Origin: Kryptolebias marmoratus
Lineage: Eukaryota > Chordata > Actinopteri > Cyprinodontiformes > Rivulidae
Direction of reading: 5' to 3'
DNA: 64,000 bases
Assembly (NCBI RefSeq): GCF_001649575.2
Contig: NC_051434.1
Span: 14,375,370-14,439,369, forward strand
Shown piece after piece: positions 1-12,510 of the stretch. Every line of letters starts with the position of its first letter. Within the stretch, counting starts at the first letter, position 1. The notes under the pieces were generated by a model. The model ran no database searches and was not told the origin of the DNA. It was given only the letters and a program-made list of their open reading frames with translations. Made by a program: the position numbers and the translations under genes.

Positions 1-480
1 GTTTGTAATTTTCCTGTGAATTGCTTTTTCTGGATCTTCTGCACTTATGTTTGGGTCTGTAATTTTGAGCGCCCAACCTGTCTCTCTGTCCGTTCTGTGC
101 TTCAGTTCAGGGAGATGAAATGTTTCCATAAGATGTGTTTCTGCTCACACCCTGACCCAGAATTCTTTGGTTGGAACGAGCCTGATGTCTGACGTTTCTC
201 CTGCTGTGTCTTGCGTGGGATGGATGGCTGTCCCTTCTTTGATTTTGAAAATGAACACATGAGTGGCAGTGAGAGCAAACAGTTTGCTGTCTGGGTTTGT
301 ATATGATCTCTTGAAGTTAGGCCCATTATTTCTTGTCTTGTTTTCATCTCTGACCCTTTGATACCTGAGATGCCTCCTCAAGTTACCTGACTGGGTGAAC
401 TTGTTTTCTTGGTTTGAACCCCAGTTTTTCAGATGGTCCACAAGGTGAGGTGGGTGCAACCCCACCTAAAAATAATTATG
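1..480 (-). other. Unassigned region with two overlapping minus-strand open frames
   Basis: Two frames are open on the minus strand, 106 codons at 145-465 and 81 codons at 102-347, overlapping in different frames. The 106-residue frame is polar and basic, begins MGLHPPHLVDHLKNWG and reaches its stop without a recognisable domain. I see no signal peptide, membrane segment or zinc-knuckle spacing, and no convincing splice sites or poly(A) signal. In a window this rich in decayed transposons it may be mobile-element coding sequence, but I cannot name a family. It may equally be a chance frame. Confidence 0.2.
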
Positions 481-832
481 TGCCCCACTAAGCAGTTCAT
501 CCTAATAAACAATGTAAATTACTTAATTACTTAGCTTGCTGTGTAGTGTTTTGTTCTGCATGTTTTTCAACAATTTTCTTGATTTTTAATTAAATTATTA
601 TTATTATTATTGTTTTTTTTTGTTCCAATCTCATATTTTTATTTGTTTATAGCTATAGGAAGGTACAGGTCACCCTTCGTGTGTGTCAGCAGATTTAACA
701 TATCACCTGTCTGCAGTGATCAGGAATGCAGGGCAACTCCATTAGAGTCTCGTTGGGGCGTAAAATATTCCTCCCTGTGAACACATTCTGCTGGTTTTAG
801 CTCAGTGATACGACCACAAGAAATGTTACACC
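481..832. other. Non-coding AT-rich DNA with a short (ATT)n run
   Basis: Nothing gene-like is visible. The stretch holds a short imperfect ATT repeat followed by a T-run near 595-622. Confidence 0.6.
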
Positions 833-1084
833 TCACGCAATCTTATTTAATGCAAGAATAGTTGCAGCAAAACCTGCTATGTCCAACAGTGGATATTTCT
901 GTTTAAAAATTTCATTCATGAGACTAAAATTAGAAGATAAATTATCAGTCAGCAGCTTAAGAGCAGCCAGACCAAACATGAACAGAACACAGAATATTAA
1001 AGACAGAGGGAAGATAAAAAACAAGACCTTTTCTTCAACATCGAAGGCCCATTTTCTATGTCTGTAACTACCGAGATCAGCCAC
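833..1084 (-). other. Unidentified 83-codon frame with one hydrophobic segment
   Basis: A minus-strand frame runs from a GTG at 1084 to a TGA at 833; an in-frame TAA lies four codons upstream, so it is not the tail of a longer frame unless spliced. The product begins VADLGSYRHRKW, has a strongly hydrophobic stretch at about residues 21-43 (core FFIFPLSLIFCVLFMFGLAA) and a second, weaker one near the C-terminus (LLDIAGFAATILAL). The pattern of a basic N-terminus followed by a membrane-like helix is unusual for random AT-rich sequence. However, there is no ATG start, no family match I recognise and no strong acceptor upstream. It could be a small exon or pseudogene fragment of a membrane protein, or chance. 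Confidence 0.2.
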
Positions 1085-1222
1085 AGGTGAATCTTATTTA
1101 ACTAATTCTGTGGCTTCCTAAAGTGTCTGTCTGTGGTAACTCAGTAGTTGGTTCTGTGGTTTAGTAGTTTAGAGGCTGCAGGTGCAAGCCCAGGTTGGGG
1201 CTGTAATCAAAGGGTGTTTTAA

Positions 1223-1273
<51 letters not shown>
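1223..1273. repeat. (AT)n-(GT)n compound microsatellite
   Basis: About 7 AT units pass directly into about 18 uninterrupted GT units. Such compound dinucleotide repeats are typical of vertebrate DNA. The frames through it on both strands, with His-Thr or Cys-Val runs, are artefacts. Confidence 0.95.
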
Positions 1274-1274
<1 letters not shown>

Positions 1275-2747
1275 CAGCATCGCTTCTTTAGTTTTATATC
1301 TTTTAGAATTACTTCACAGAAGTTTTTCCACCATTTGGTCATAACTTTCTTGATAACTAAAAAAAAAAAGGTGAGAAAGAAACAATAAAAGTGAGTATTA
1401 TGTTTTAGCACTTTATGCTAGCTGAAAAAAAACAACTCCTAAATTTGCCTGGAGGTATAACTATCACATAGTTCTGTTCAGCACATGCATCATTTTTTTT
1501 TCTTTCTCCTTTATCTTGATGTTTGCTGCTTTCATGGTTAAACTAAGGTGATCCAGGGACCAAAAAGGGTTTGTAGTAGACAACTTTTGAAGATACTTAA
1601 AGAAACTTATTCTGTTCAGAAATGATAGCTACATATACAAAACAAACAACAAAAAGAGTCTTCATGTGGGTGGTAGCTGAGAAGACTGTATTTGAGAAAC
1701 ACATCTAAATTGAAGCGATGTGTGTTATTTGATAAGCACAAATGCACTCCCAAACACATATAGAGAGCTCTTACTGAGTCAGAGATGCCCTAGAGAAAGA
1801 AAGTTAGCCAGTCATGAAATTACTGAATAAATGGAAACTTACTGGTTTGCCTGATAAATCTTTCAGGTGGGTATTGAGACCTACTGGGAGTATGTGTGAC
1901 TTATGGTTGTGAAATATGAATGTGATGAAGATCACAATGAAAGTGGTGATGTAAAGCATGTAAAAACTTAATTACTGACTATGATGTTAACCACTGCGTT
2001 ATATGGTTTTTAGAACATTTATTACCATTGGATAACTTGTTTAAATTTATTTTTAAATCTTATCTGTATATGTGAGTATATGCTGTACCTACAAGACAGT
2101 AAAAGCCAACTTGTACAGCCTCTGTATGTTATTAATTTCTAATTAAAGAACTTGTGTGTAGACTACTGGAAATAGGTGGTAAGGCAGTTATTTTTTTTAC
2201 GATGTTTATTTAATAAACAGAATGCAATTTAAGTATACATTTATTTAGTTTTTTGCTTAGATGCTTCATAAATGTCAAGGTGTTAAAGGATACTCATAAT
2301 GAGAAAAGCAGGAATTTTTCCTTTGATAACAGACTGTAGCTGGGCTGTTGATTGTGGATTTATGTGGATAAATCCATGATTTTCTAGGTTTTGATAAATA
2401 TTCCTTTAGTTTTAGGCTTTTGACATGCCCCGAACCTCAAGTTAGGTTAGGATATTCAATTTTGCAGAACAACCAAGTTTGTCATTACAGAAGCGGCCAT
2501 TGCATTAAATTGGAACTTTGGGATACCCACCCAGTTTGCATTGGGTAAGAAAAAAGACAGACTCTAAAACAGTAACATTTCCTTTAGGTCTGCAATCGTT
2601 GGGGATTAGTTAGAGACACAAAATGAAAACATGTAAACAGTTTTTACTTAGAATCACACCGAATGACTTTAATGAACTTTTGATACAATTTGAGCCACAT
2701 TTTCTAATGTTCAAAATTCCAAACTTTTATCCTTCCCAATGAAATAC
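1274..2747. other. Non-coding AT-rich DNA, nothing recognised
   Basis: No open frame of useful length, RNA gene or repeat family is evident. Base composition matches the surrounding AT-rich background. Confidence 0.6.
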
Positions 2748-3139
2748 TACCGTATTTTCCACACTATAGAGCGCACTGGATTATAAGACGCACTGTCAAT
2801 AAATCCTCTATTTTCAAACTTTTGTCATATATAAGGCACACCGGACTATAAGGCGCATTAAGCGAAACAAAACAGCCCCGTCTATTCGGAGAATACTGCA
2901 CCAACATAAGCGTCTACACGGATCGCTCAGGACCGCGCGCTGTGTGCAGAGGCCTACAAGTTAAGTTTACTACCATAACTGAGCCTTGACGCTGCAAAGC
3001 GGTGCGGCTTTGTAGTTTACCAAAGTCGTACTAAAACATTACGACTTCTTATAAGGTGCTCCGGATTATAAGGCGCACTGTCGGTTTTTGAGAAAATTGA
3101 AGGCTTTTAAGTGCGCCTTATAGTCCGGAAAATACGGTA
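2748..3139. mobile_element. TA-flanked miniature DNA transposon (MITE) with about 29-bp inverted ends
   Basis: The left end reads TACCGTATTTTCC and the right end, reverse-complemented, begins with the same 13 bases. The inverted repeat continues for about 29 bp at roughly 24/29 identity and carries an ACTATAAGGCGC-like core. A TA at each outer edge fits a TA target duplication as in Tc1/mariner-like elements. The same core recurs inside at about 2834-2861 and 3049-3081, so the element looks built from repeated terminal modules. It is 392 bp with no coding capacity. I recognise this core as a common interspersed fish repeat but will not assign a superfamily name. Confidence 0.75.
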
Positions 3140-5355
3140 ACTTTAAAATGAAAAAGACATGGTCACCCACCTATTCAATGTAATAGGATTGGCGGTTTGA
3201 AATAAAAAATTATAAACTTGACATTAATCAAGGTTTGAAGCCCCTTATATGTCACAGAATATTTTGAAAAAAATATATTTTCTGCTGATCTTGCACATCT
3301 CATTCACGTGTAAACATCTTTGATGAGGAAAAACTTTTGGAACTGCTTTCCAAAGTGAAGATTTACAAAAACTCTGGTATTAGAATCTCTGTGTGAACTC
3401 AGGATTCAGAGCTTTTAGGAAACGATTATGTAGCATTTATCGCGCATGCCCACTACCACTTTGTGCCCCCAAAACCAGAACGACAACAGAGCCGTTTTTA
3501 CTTTTTTTCCTCCATCTATTTCACGTTATCCTGATGCTGTCATTATCAAAACCTTTATCATCTGCTGTAGAAGTTAATAACTGGGAGGAAATTGTAACCT
3601 GTGTTAAAAGGAAAATGGGCTACAACTGTTTTGGGAAAATCAATGATCATTTTTTAGCCTCTATAGTTTAAGAACTAGATCAGGTTTAATTATTTACTTG
3701 GAATGACCCTGGTGTCAGGCAACTGCAGCCTCAGACATGCAAGACCACCCTTTATCTTGTCATTAAAAAAGGAAAGACGGAGAGAATAAAAATAATAATT
3801 ATGAAAACTGCAATTGTTGCAAGATTTCCATGAAACCGTGTAGGTGTCTATGTGCGTGCAGTATCCACAGTGACCTTTGCAATCTTGTTTCTTTAATTTA
3901 TTTCAACATCAAATTATTGTCTGTTTATGGCAGTAAATTACTCATTACTCTGAGAACACTCACTTTAATCTGCTCCCACTGGAGGGGTAAGGCTGAACAG
4001 GCTAACTTTGTACACAGGTTAATTGGGAGTGCGGTCTCAGAATGCTTTGTGGAGGGAAGAGAAAAAAATAATCTCAGCAATCAGCCTGTGCTCAGGTGTG
4101 AACAAACAAGTCAAGCAGACACGGTGGTGTAGGCGTCCACATTATTCTACAGTTGTTTGTTCATGTGTTTTGGAGAAGATTTATTCAATTACAGCCCCAT
4201 GTAAACCTACAGAACATAAAAAAAGATGCAAAACTGGTTTCATCAGAGAGTAAACACATTTCCTCCTGTTAAGAAGCAGCCACCTTCTCCTGGGTCTAAC
4301 ATCCCAGTGTTGTCTTAACAAGAAGTATTGAACTTGCAATCAATACATTTTCATTGAATTTTTTTTCTTCAGAACTGGACATGTTGAGCCTTTTGGATCA
4401 CTGGCAGAGCACCAAAGTTAACATAAAAGAGGTACAAATGTGTTACTGCAGGACACAGGGAACAAACCAGAGCTTTCTGTGAGGATCAAGCTCCTGCCCA
4501 GCCTTGGGTAAATACATGGCCTCCACTTTTGACTGAGAAGACTGAGCATGAAAGACGAATGCAAGTGTTGCAAGAAACAGGCGAAACAGTGTAGGTGTCT
4601 ATGTGTGTCCAAACACACAGGCACATAATTTTTAAAACAAAAATATATGCCTTTCATGCCCCTTCTTTTTTTACCCAATCTCCAGTATATAAATAAATTT
4701 TAAAAATATATTTTGTAAAATGTATTTAGTGGGTGTGAAAGTGCTGTTTAAGTTTGTTTTTGAAACATATTGCCTGTTTTGATGATACACAAAATCACCT
4801 TGCATGTTTAAAAACACGTTGATTGTCAAACCAAAACAAATCAGACACAATGTCTTCTTTTAGTTTATGAAATATATATTTAATAAACAAATAAATATGA
4901 GTAAAGAAGTATATTTTCTTAATTTTTGCAAAAAAATGACTTCAAATACAGATAAGATAGTACACTTTAAAAAGGATAGCTCCCTGGGAATGTAATGAAT
5001 ATCTTACCTATCGAGGACGGCTCTTTGAAAAACCTCAGTTTGAAGAAATGGAGTTTAATTGTGACCAGACTGATAAAATAATGTTAATATGACACGGCCC
5101 AGGTTCAAATTGGATTGCTGCCATTTTGAAACAACTGCAGTCCCAAAAATGTAATAGTAGTTGACACAAATGCTATTTTATAGACCTTTTTCACCATTGT
5201 AAAAGCTGCATTACTTGGTGATTTTAACAGAAATATTACAATATTGTTGCTGGATTCATGGAGTGGGAATTTTATGATTTGATTTAATTACACTTCAGGG
5301 AGCTAGTGTGATTAAATAAATGATTAATAATGCTATATTTATTTATTTGTATATA
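3140..5355. other. Non-coding DNA, no gene recognised
   Basis: Frames at 3393-3671, 3830-4253 and 4418-4678 (minus) have no recognisable domain and cysteine-rich, random-looking composition. I see no repeat family or RNA gene. Confidence 0.55.
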
Positions 5356-5664
5356 AAGATGAGCCCCTGCACAGCAAGAACCACCAGCAGATTGAGGAAG
5401 TGGTTGATATCAACAAATCCTACCAGTGGCTAAAGAGGGCTGGACTGAAGGACAGCACATAGGCAATAATCATAGCAGCACAAGAACAATAGAGGCTGGG
5501 GTCCATCATACCAGACAGGACCCAAGATGACAGACAGTCCAGCACATAATAGCAGGATGTAAGATGCAGGCAGGCATAGCGTACATGGAACACCCTAACC
5601 AAGTGGCTGGATAGTGTAAAGGAACATCTGTACTGAGTATGGACTGGAGGTTTCACAGTCAAAG
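5356..5664 (+). mobile_element. LINE fragment, region before the restriction-enzyme-like C-terminal domain
   Basis: Plus-strand translation across several frames gives LHSKNHQQIEEVVDINKSYQ, followed by WLKRAGLKDST and, after a stop, AAQEQ. This is a conserved block of a widespread fish and invertebrate LINE family, lying between the reverse transcriptase and the C-terminal PD-(D/E)XK-like domain (R2/R4/Dong-type organisation; possibly Rex6-like, not certain). Degenerate matches continue to the RHNQVAGIVY-type region near 5660. Stops and frame changes show it is dead. It is short and truncated at both ends. The copy at 54599-55320 overlaps the same part of the family and extends further toward the 3' end. 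Confidence 0.7.
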
Positions 5665-7212
5665 TAGCAGTTTAGATGAACATTAACAAAATTAAAGTGT
5701 AACATTTGAACATGGATTCAAAATCCTTTATATCCACACTGCAATGCATCTAAAATGAGATTTTCCCTCCCATCCTTACCGGACCTACCCCAGACTGCAG
5801 CATTTTATGTTCAATACATTAACATTTACTGTGGTAAATTTTATTTAGTTACTTTTTATCTGTTGCTGGTTGTAATGTTTTAGGTTGAAGGAATTCAACT
5901 GCAAGAAGACTATTGGGTAAAATCTGAAGAAGGCACATGTTGCATTGAAGACAGGAACTTCGAACTACAACAGTTTATTTGCTTCACAATGAGATTTTTA
6001 AAAAAAAGTTTGCCTGAGGCTTTACAAGGATTTAGATTTGTAATCTTGTCAAAAAACGTTTCCTAATTAATTATCTGCAACCTGAGTGTATTTCAACATG
6101 TGTTTGTATACTCGTGTGTGCCTCTGTGGGAGTATGTGCTTCTCCGGCGCTGTATTCTCCCAGTAAATAAGATTTGCTTGCTTTAAATCCAGACGAGAGC
6201 TTGCAGGAGTGGCGGGTTAGATGGCATTTCAGCTCAAAGTACAGATGTGACAAAATAGGTGTGTAATGAAAATGTTTGTGGTGAAGCTGAAGTTGGCATC
6301 CTGTGGGGCACGAGGGATTATACTAAAGTGATGGAGGAAAAAAACAAAAGGTCTCAGTGAAATATGTGATATTGTTATATGAGAAAATGTACATATACAT
6401 GAAACTATACCAAAGTCTTAAGCAAAAAATAGGCAAGTGTCTTCATTACCAGCTGGATAAAGGATGATTTCTGGAAATCCAGTCAGTCAAAGTCAGTCTT
6501 GTCATTCTATCATTTTCTATCATTTGTCAGCTGTAGAAGAAATATTTAGATGTTTTTTGTGATGCCACAAAAATAGTTAAAAACAAACTGTGGAAATAAT
6601 ATCAGTAATGCAATTTGTCTCCTGTGTCTTTTACAATATTTCATTTCTGTTATCACATTATGAAAGTAATTATATGAATATAATGAATAATTCATTCCCA
6701 AATGTAAATGATTGACATAGAACTCAGCATGTTGGCTCCAACTTTTGATTATTGTCATTAATTTGGTGATTTGTTTTCTCTTTTTTCAAATTTGATTAGT
6801 TTAGTTTTTTTTGTTTTTTTTTTTGAAAATAACCATTTTACCCAGAGTAATCATGTCGCAGTGCTCGCTTTGTTCAAACTAGATTATTAAAAGAAAAAGC
6901 AGCAAATTCAAATATTAGTGTTACACAGGAAAGAAAAAGAAAAAGAACAAAAAGAGTTTCTGTTTTTAAGCATTTCTCAGGGATCGTCTAATTAGGGGAA
7001 AGAAAACCAATCATTTCAACTCTACTTCTTCATCCATTTTCATTTTAAGGGCGACTAAAAGCAACTAAAGCTGTCAAATAAAACAAAGTGAGGTAAAGAA
7101 TGTTTTTTCTGAAAAAAGTTGATCAGTAAAGTAAACAAAGCACAGGTACAAATTCAAATATATCAATAGCTTTCTGTTTCATCTTGCTTACAGACATGAT
7201 CTAAAGCCAGTA
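5665..7212. other. Non-coding AT-rich DNA
   Basis: The frames at 6071-6253 and 6546-6758 (both minus) look like chance frames. I see no RNA gene, terminal repeat or microsatellite of note. Confidence 0.55.
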
Positions 7213-7350
7213 TCTCACTATGCTGCACCAAATATGGCATTCGCAAGGAAGTTTCCAAAATGTCTGAAAACATTTGTGAGGGTTTTCAATCTCCTTATGA
7301 GCCGCAGGGCCGTCTGTTTGTGTCACTTAGATTTTAGGCATGCTCAAAGA
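7213..7350 (+). repeat. Decayed interspersed repeat, member of a family also at 29354
   Basis: This stretch aligns by eye with 29354-29515. Shared blocks in the same order include TATCTCACT/CATCTCACT, AAGGAAGT/AAGAAAGT, a CTTATGAGCCGCAG/CTTGTGAGCTGCAG block and TGTCAC followed by a CATGCTCAAA/CATGTTCAAA block. A shorter relative may begin at 20316 (TAGCATCTCACTG). Order and spacing argue for common descent. The family resembles a common percomorph non-autonomous DNA element, but I cannot delimit its ends. Confidence 0.4.
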
Positions 7351-10300
7351 AATAACAAATCCCAAGACAAATGTTTTATAATAATGACTCAGTTATCTTG
7401 AACCCATCACAAACCCTTCTCGATTTAGTTTCTATAATTCTAGAGAACTAGAGCTGTATTTTTTGAGATTTGCCACCTCTGTATGTTTTTTTAAAAATAT
7501 TTTTTCTATTGCATATAAGCCTGTAGTATTTGCAACTTGACACTGTATTAATGGCTTGCACTTGCAAAATAAAATGTGTTCAAGAAAAGTGTTTTTTAAA
7601 ACATTATTAAAGCTTTTAAAGTTCATTAAAGGATATTAACAATAACTGTATACATAAAAAATACAGGGTAATGTCTGGAAACAACTTATGTTGCTGATGG
7701 TTACAGTCCCAGTGGGCTGCACCTTCTTTGGTTTCTTGAGCACAAATTAATAGTGGACATGTGCAAAATAAGCTGCTACGTCATAGTTTCTGAAAAGCTC
7801 AGCCTCTTCAGTCTAACCAGATCCACCAAACAGAGATTTATTTTTTTTTAATCTCCATTTTGAAAAGTGCTTTTAAAATATATATTCCTACTCATTATAA
7901 CTGCATTTGCACGTGGATGAGTGGTGCAAATAAAGCAGAAAATGTCAGTTTTGAAAAACATCTATAGTAGTGAGGATGGAACCTTAGATGAATGATGTCA
8001 TCCCAAAAGTTTTTCTGCTGGTTTTCCAATAAAAAGGCAAATAGTTAACACGTAAATAAAAATGACTGAAATCAAGTCTGACCTCTGTAATTTTGACATT
8101 TCCAACTTCAGTTGTACTGCACCAACCCAAGTGTCTGGTTTTACTTTTTTTTGCATATGGCTTTCTCTGATGCCTTTTCAAATAAATAAAGACTCAAAAC
8201 CTGCTGGTCGTAGTGGTTTACCATTCTTTATTCCTTTGTTCCATACTGACTTTTATGACAGTGATAAAGGTGATTATTTTGGGATTGAGCTTGTAGCAGT
8301 AATCAGAAATGTTCTTCAATCTGCTTTCTCTTATCTCGTTTGATTAGTGGTCCCAGATGGATCCCAGTGGCGATGATGGAGGCCTAAGAAGTGATTTACA
8401 GAAACCAAATTCTTTCCTCAAAAGAGGCTCACTGCTCTAGTAAAAGAAACAAGAGAAACATGGTAATAGAGTGAAAAAAAAAAAAATCTGATACCCTACT
8501 TTCAGTATGACAAGTTAGTCCTTGGATCTTTTCTTTTCTTTTTGAGTTTGAAAGGTTGTTGGTGACTTGAGATGCAAAAAAGTATATATGCTGAAAAACT
8601 CATAAAAGGCTATTTATTTCCAGAATACATAAAGTCCCCTTTAAAGAAAAGGTTAGGAAGCATAATGAGCTATACTAGTATTTGGTGAACACAATCCCCA
8701 AATACAGCTCTGTTTCATATAAAGAATTCATGTGCTATTTATTGCAGGCTTGTTTTACTTCACAGAATCACTTGAAAAGTTAAATTGTCAAGAGACTGAA
8801 ACTAAAAGAGAGGTTCTTCTTTTTATTGTGTGTGTGTGTGAAATGAGTCCCTGCCTTTTGGCCCAACCCCTTCGCCCTCTCCATTTTCCCTTTGACCTAT
8901 TCCATCCTCCACATCACTGGCTCTTTCACAATTCCTCCAACTCACACCTGGCTTCTTCTCTGTGTCATCAAATAAAGTAAAAGGGATGCCTTCTCCAGAG
9001 TAATGCCATTTCCTCTGAGAATGATGCCATTGTTCCAAACCCTTTCTTTTTTCTTTCCACACCATTTTACACACAAGTGGGGCTTTTTTCCCATCTTTTT
9101 GCCTTTTCTCTCATCTCCAGGGAGGACAACAAGAAGAGAAGACCACCAAGTGGGCTGCCAGTGGGTAGAAAAGATGGGACATGTGCTTCTCTGTGCTGAG
9201 CCCATTTCCTCTGTTCATCGTTGTTTCAGTCCAACGTCCTTGGCTGGCTGACCCAACAGCCTCCCCTGCCAAATGTTATACTCCTCTCCATCCTTTACTT
9301 TCCATTTTCTTATTCTCCCCTCTTTGCTTCCCTAAATCTGTTTTCTCTTGAGACAGAAGAATAATGAGCCGGATCAGTGGGCAGGTTTGTGTAGGCACTG
9401 GAGTGCATTCATCCAAACCATCAAGGCTGCAAGCAAAAATCACAAGGGTTTCTTTTTTTTTTTCTTCTACAGTTTCACCATCTCCAAGTGTAGCATCACT
9501 CATCAAAGATGACACATAGAAACCCATTAACCCACTGCACTCCCTCTTCCTTTTTTTTGCCTTCGTTTCTCTAGATAAACATTTTCTGAAAAGTCACAGT
9601 GGAAATTACAGTCAAGCCCCCTCTTTTGTGGTGATCAGTAATAAAATGTGGCTCGCGTTGCATTTGCTCCACCAGCATGTTGCCGGTGTTCCTCCAGCAT
9701 CATCAAGCCAGTGAAATTGAGCAAGGAAAAGGAAGTACATTAGCTGCATGATTGAGATGAGAGAGGTAAAATGTGCCTGTGGGAAGCTGATTGATCAAGC
9801 GGATAGTGTAATGTTCTTTGTGATTACATATGTGTGTATTTGCGTGTAAAAATTGGCGAGAAGAAGAGCGCGACAGAGAAACGCCCCCGCCCAGGAAGGC
9901 CAGTTGTTTCCTGTACTAAAAGTCTGAAGGATATTGGGGTCGCAGAGTTTCTTCTTGAAAAGAGACAGCTTTTCATTATATGGCAAGTGGGAGGTCACCA
10001 CAGGTCGCCTCACTCCTCACACACACTGACACTCAGATGGTCAATTTTTGGCAGAATCCCCAGAGAGGCTTCTAGCTTTTATCCCTTCATTAAGTTTAAT
10101 CAACTAGCAATCGATGAGGGCTACATTGTGGGATCATATAACTGATGGTTAATTTAAACACCAGAGAACTTTGATTACTGACCAATGTTTTCCCTGTTTA
10201 TTGTAATTTATTGGACTGGTCCATGCATTTATTTTGTAGTTGGCCAAATTACTTTTAACTAATAATTTCGTCATCATATCTCTGTGGTATTGTTGTTTTC

Positions 10301-12494
10301 TAAACATGCTTTTTCCAGACACTTGGAATATGTGCTGGGGATGCCTCCTTGCCACTATCACACGGAAATTTAGCTCAATGTGTTAGAATGGAGGGCAGAG
10401 ACAATGGGAGACAGGACCCAACACAAGTAGTAAGTGTTCATTTACAATATACATTACGCATGAAGGTGTAACTGTGGGTGACGCAGGTGATCGTTGAGCA
10501 GAATCATTGGAAGAAAAGTAAGAATGAGTCCTTACGCAAAAAAGCATAGCAGTGGTTATTTTGTTTGTGGCACGAATGTATGAACTTTGAACTTAATAAC
10601 AAAGTTGGCATACAGTAGCTATGACCCAGTAATAATATTATGCTATCTCAACCTACACAATGCAAACTGTACCGCTGCTGGTGAAACCTGCCTCTGCTCT
10701 ATTTTGATGTTGATCCTTCATTCAGAAATATTGTTAATGCATCGCACAGGTGCTGCTTCTTGTGATGTTCTGTATGGAACCAAAACCAGCAGAAGCTGAG
10801 GCCTATGGGTGCACTTATGCTGGGTAAGCTACAAAATGGTGCCTACATGAGCCAAAATTGGAGTTCTGCAGTATGCAACCCTTTTTCAGTTTTTGCTATA
10901 AGATAAACTAAAAAATAGCAACGCATTACAACATGAGACGGTGGCAGCATCAAGAGAACAGCGGGACCCTCACACAACTTCCTTCATCCTTCACAGTTGG
11001 ACTCTCCAACATACACTGAGTGTTGCTCTCAAAAGACTCTCTTAACGTATGAAGCTAATAAAAATAGCTTACACAACAGCTGCGGGGTTTGATTCTCTTT
11101 TATACCCACCTGCGAATGTGTCAGATAAGTATTAAAAAGGTCATAGGTAGGAACAAAACTACCAACAACAGCAACAATGCAGTTATGTTAAAGCTATGTA
11201 GCATAACTTAAGAAAGGTTTGCTGTAACTCTGACACGTCTCAACCCAATACATACATAGTATAGGTAAAAAGAACACACTATGAAAATTACGTGTATGTC
11301 AAATATGTCACAGGACTTGGCATTTCACAAAATGAATTTAATTTCTTCCGCCTTGGACCCATGTCACAGGTGTTTCTAAATATGCCAGCACACATGGAAA
11401 AATAAATAACATTGTGTGACAGCAGCTTTAAATTTCCAGTCAAAGCTTTATTTGTCTAGAAGCCAGACCCATATTTCACAGAGAGGAATTAAAGCTCGTT
11501 TCATGTTATACAGGGATATCTTTATTTTGAAAGTAGAGCAGTATTGGACTAATTCATTTTCATAAGGACAAGTTAATCGCCTGTGCAAACACTCTGTTCC
11601 CCGAATTGATTTATTTGTTTGAACAGCCAAGGAAAGAGAAAGACAATCAAGAATGGAGTTAAAGGTTTGTTTGTTTTTTTTTTTTTTTTGAATCTTCGAA
11701 GAGGTGATTACAGTGTTCTTACCTGAGCAGTAGCGTGTCAAGTCTATTAAGACAAAAATTGTTCTGAAAGGTGAAGTTTACATGAACTCTACTCGTCTCT
11801 GAGTTTGTTTCAGTCACTGTGTGCTTTCTCAAATGTTTCAAATGAGGTGTTTTACTTAGCTATATTACAGAATTTATGGATGACACTTCATGACTTGTTT
11901 ACTTTCATCAATGACACTTTAATACAGTTTGTAGATGCATAAAAACGAAAATGTATGAGTTGCGGATACCTGGAAATCAGAATATCGTCCTTTTAGCTTC
12001 TCCCACATAGTGTGTGTGTTGGCGTGCATATTTACAGCAGAATAAAAATGGGCAATATTGTACAGAATAGCTTTGTGTAGTGTTGAGCACATGTCTTTGT
12101 GTGTGTGGTTGAAAACTTAAGTCAGGCAACGGTGATCCACCATGTTGTTGTTGAGCAGAGAAGACAGGTCGGTGCCTGCGGTGTCAGGAGCTAGATGGAT
12201 GTCAGCAGCATGGGTTAAAATGTGTTTCTGCCGGCTGTCCTTGGGCCATTTCCACCTCACAGTGAGTTGAGCACACAGTCCTGGCCAGGGGACACCATTA
12301 CTGCTGCTGTGCGCAGGAGACTTGTGGCAAATGTACCTTGATATGATGCACAGCAGGTCCACAGACATACAGTAAGACCCATCCTTTTTGTCATATTTCA
12401 AATGTTTTTTTTTTTATCTGAAAATGGTTTTGCCCTGTTTTATTTATTTATTTTATCTATTTTTTCATACAGAGCCACCCCAGCAAAGACACAA
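7351..12494. other. Unique-looking non-coding DNA
   Basis: No exon, RNA gene or clear mobile element is recognised in about 5 kb. Short frames at 8732-9527 and 9795-10361 overlap each other on both strands and look like shadows of compositionally biased DNA. A pyrimidine-rich tract at about 9085-9120 ends in CTCATCTCCAG, like a splice acceptor, but the best following donor (GTAGAA at 9165) is poor. A patch at 10380-10450 with GACAGGACCCAACAC faintly resembles a reversed LTR end, too weakly to call. Confidence 0.5.
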
Positions 12495-12510
12495 ACACAC
12501 ACACACACAC
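12495..12510. repeat. (CA)8 microsatellite
   Basis: A short perfect CA run is followed by A-rich sequence. Confidence 0.85.

Noticed and set aside
1150..1200. tRNA-like patch (GTGGTTTAGTAGTTTAGAGG ... GGTGCAAGCCC)
   Set aside because: It does not fold into a cloverleaf by eye and lacks a proper B box; at best a SINE trace.
9121..9164. Possible 44-bp exon after CTCTCATCTCCAG
   Set aside because: The acceptor is good, but the only donor (GTAGAA) is poor and no frame resembles a known protein.
10370..10450. Possible reversed gypsy LTR end (GACAGGACCCAACACAAG)
   Set aside because: Too short and too diverged, with no TG/CA ends or poly(A) signal.
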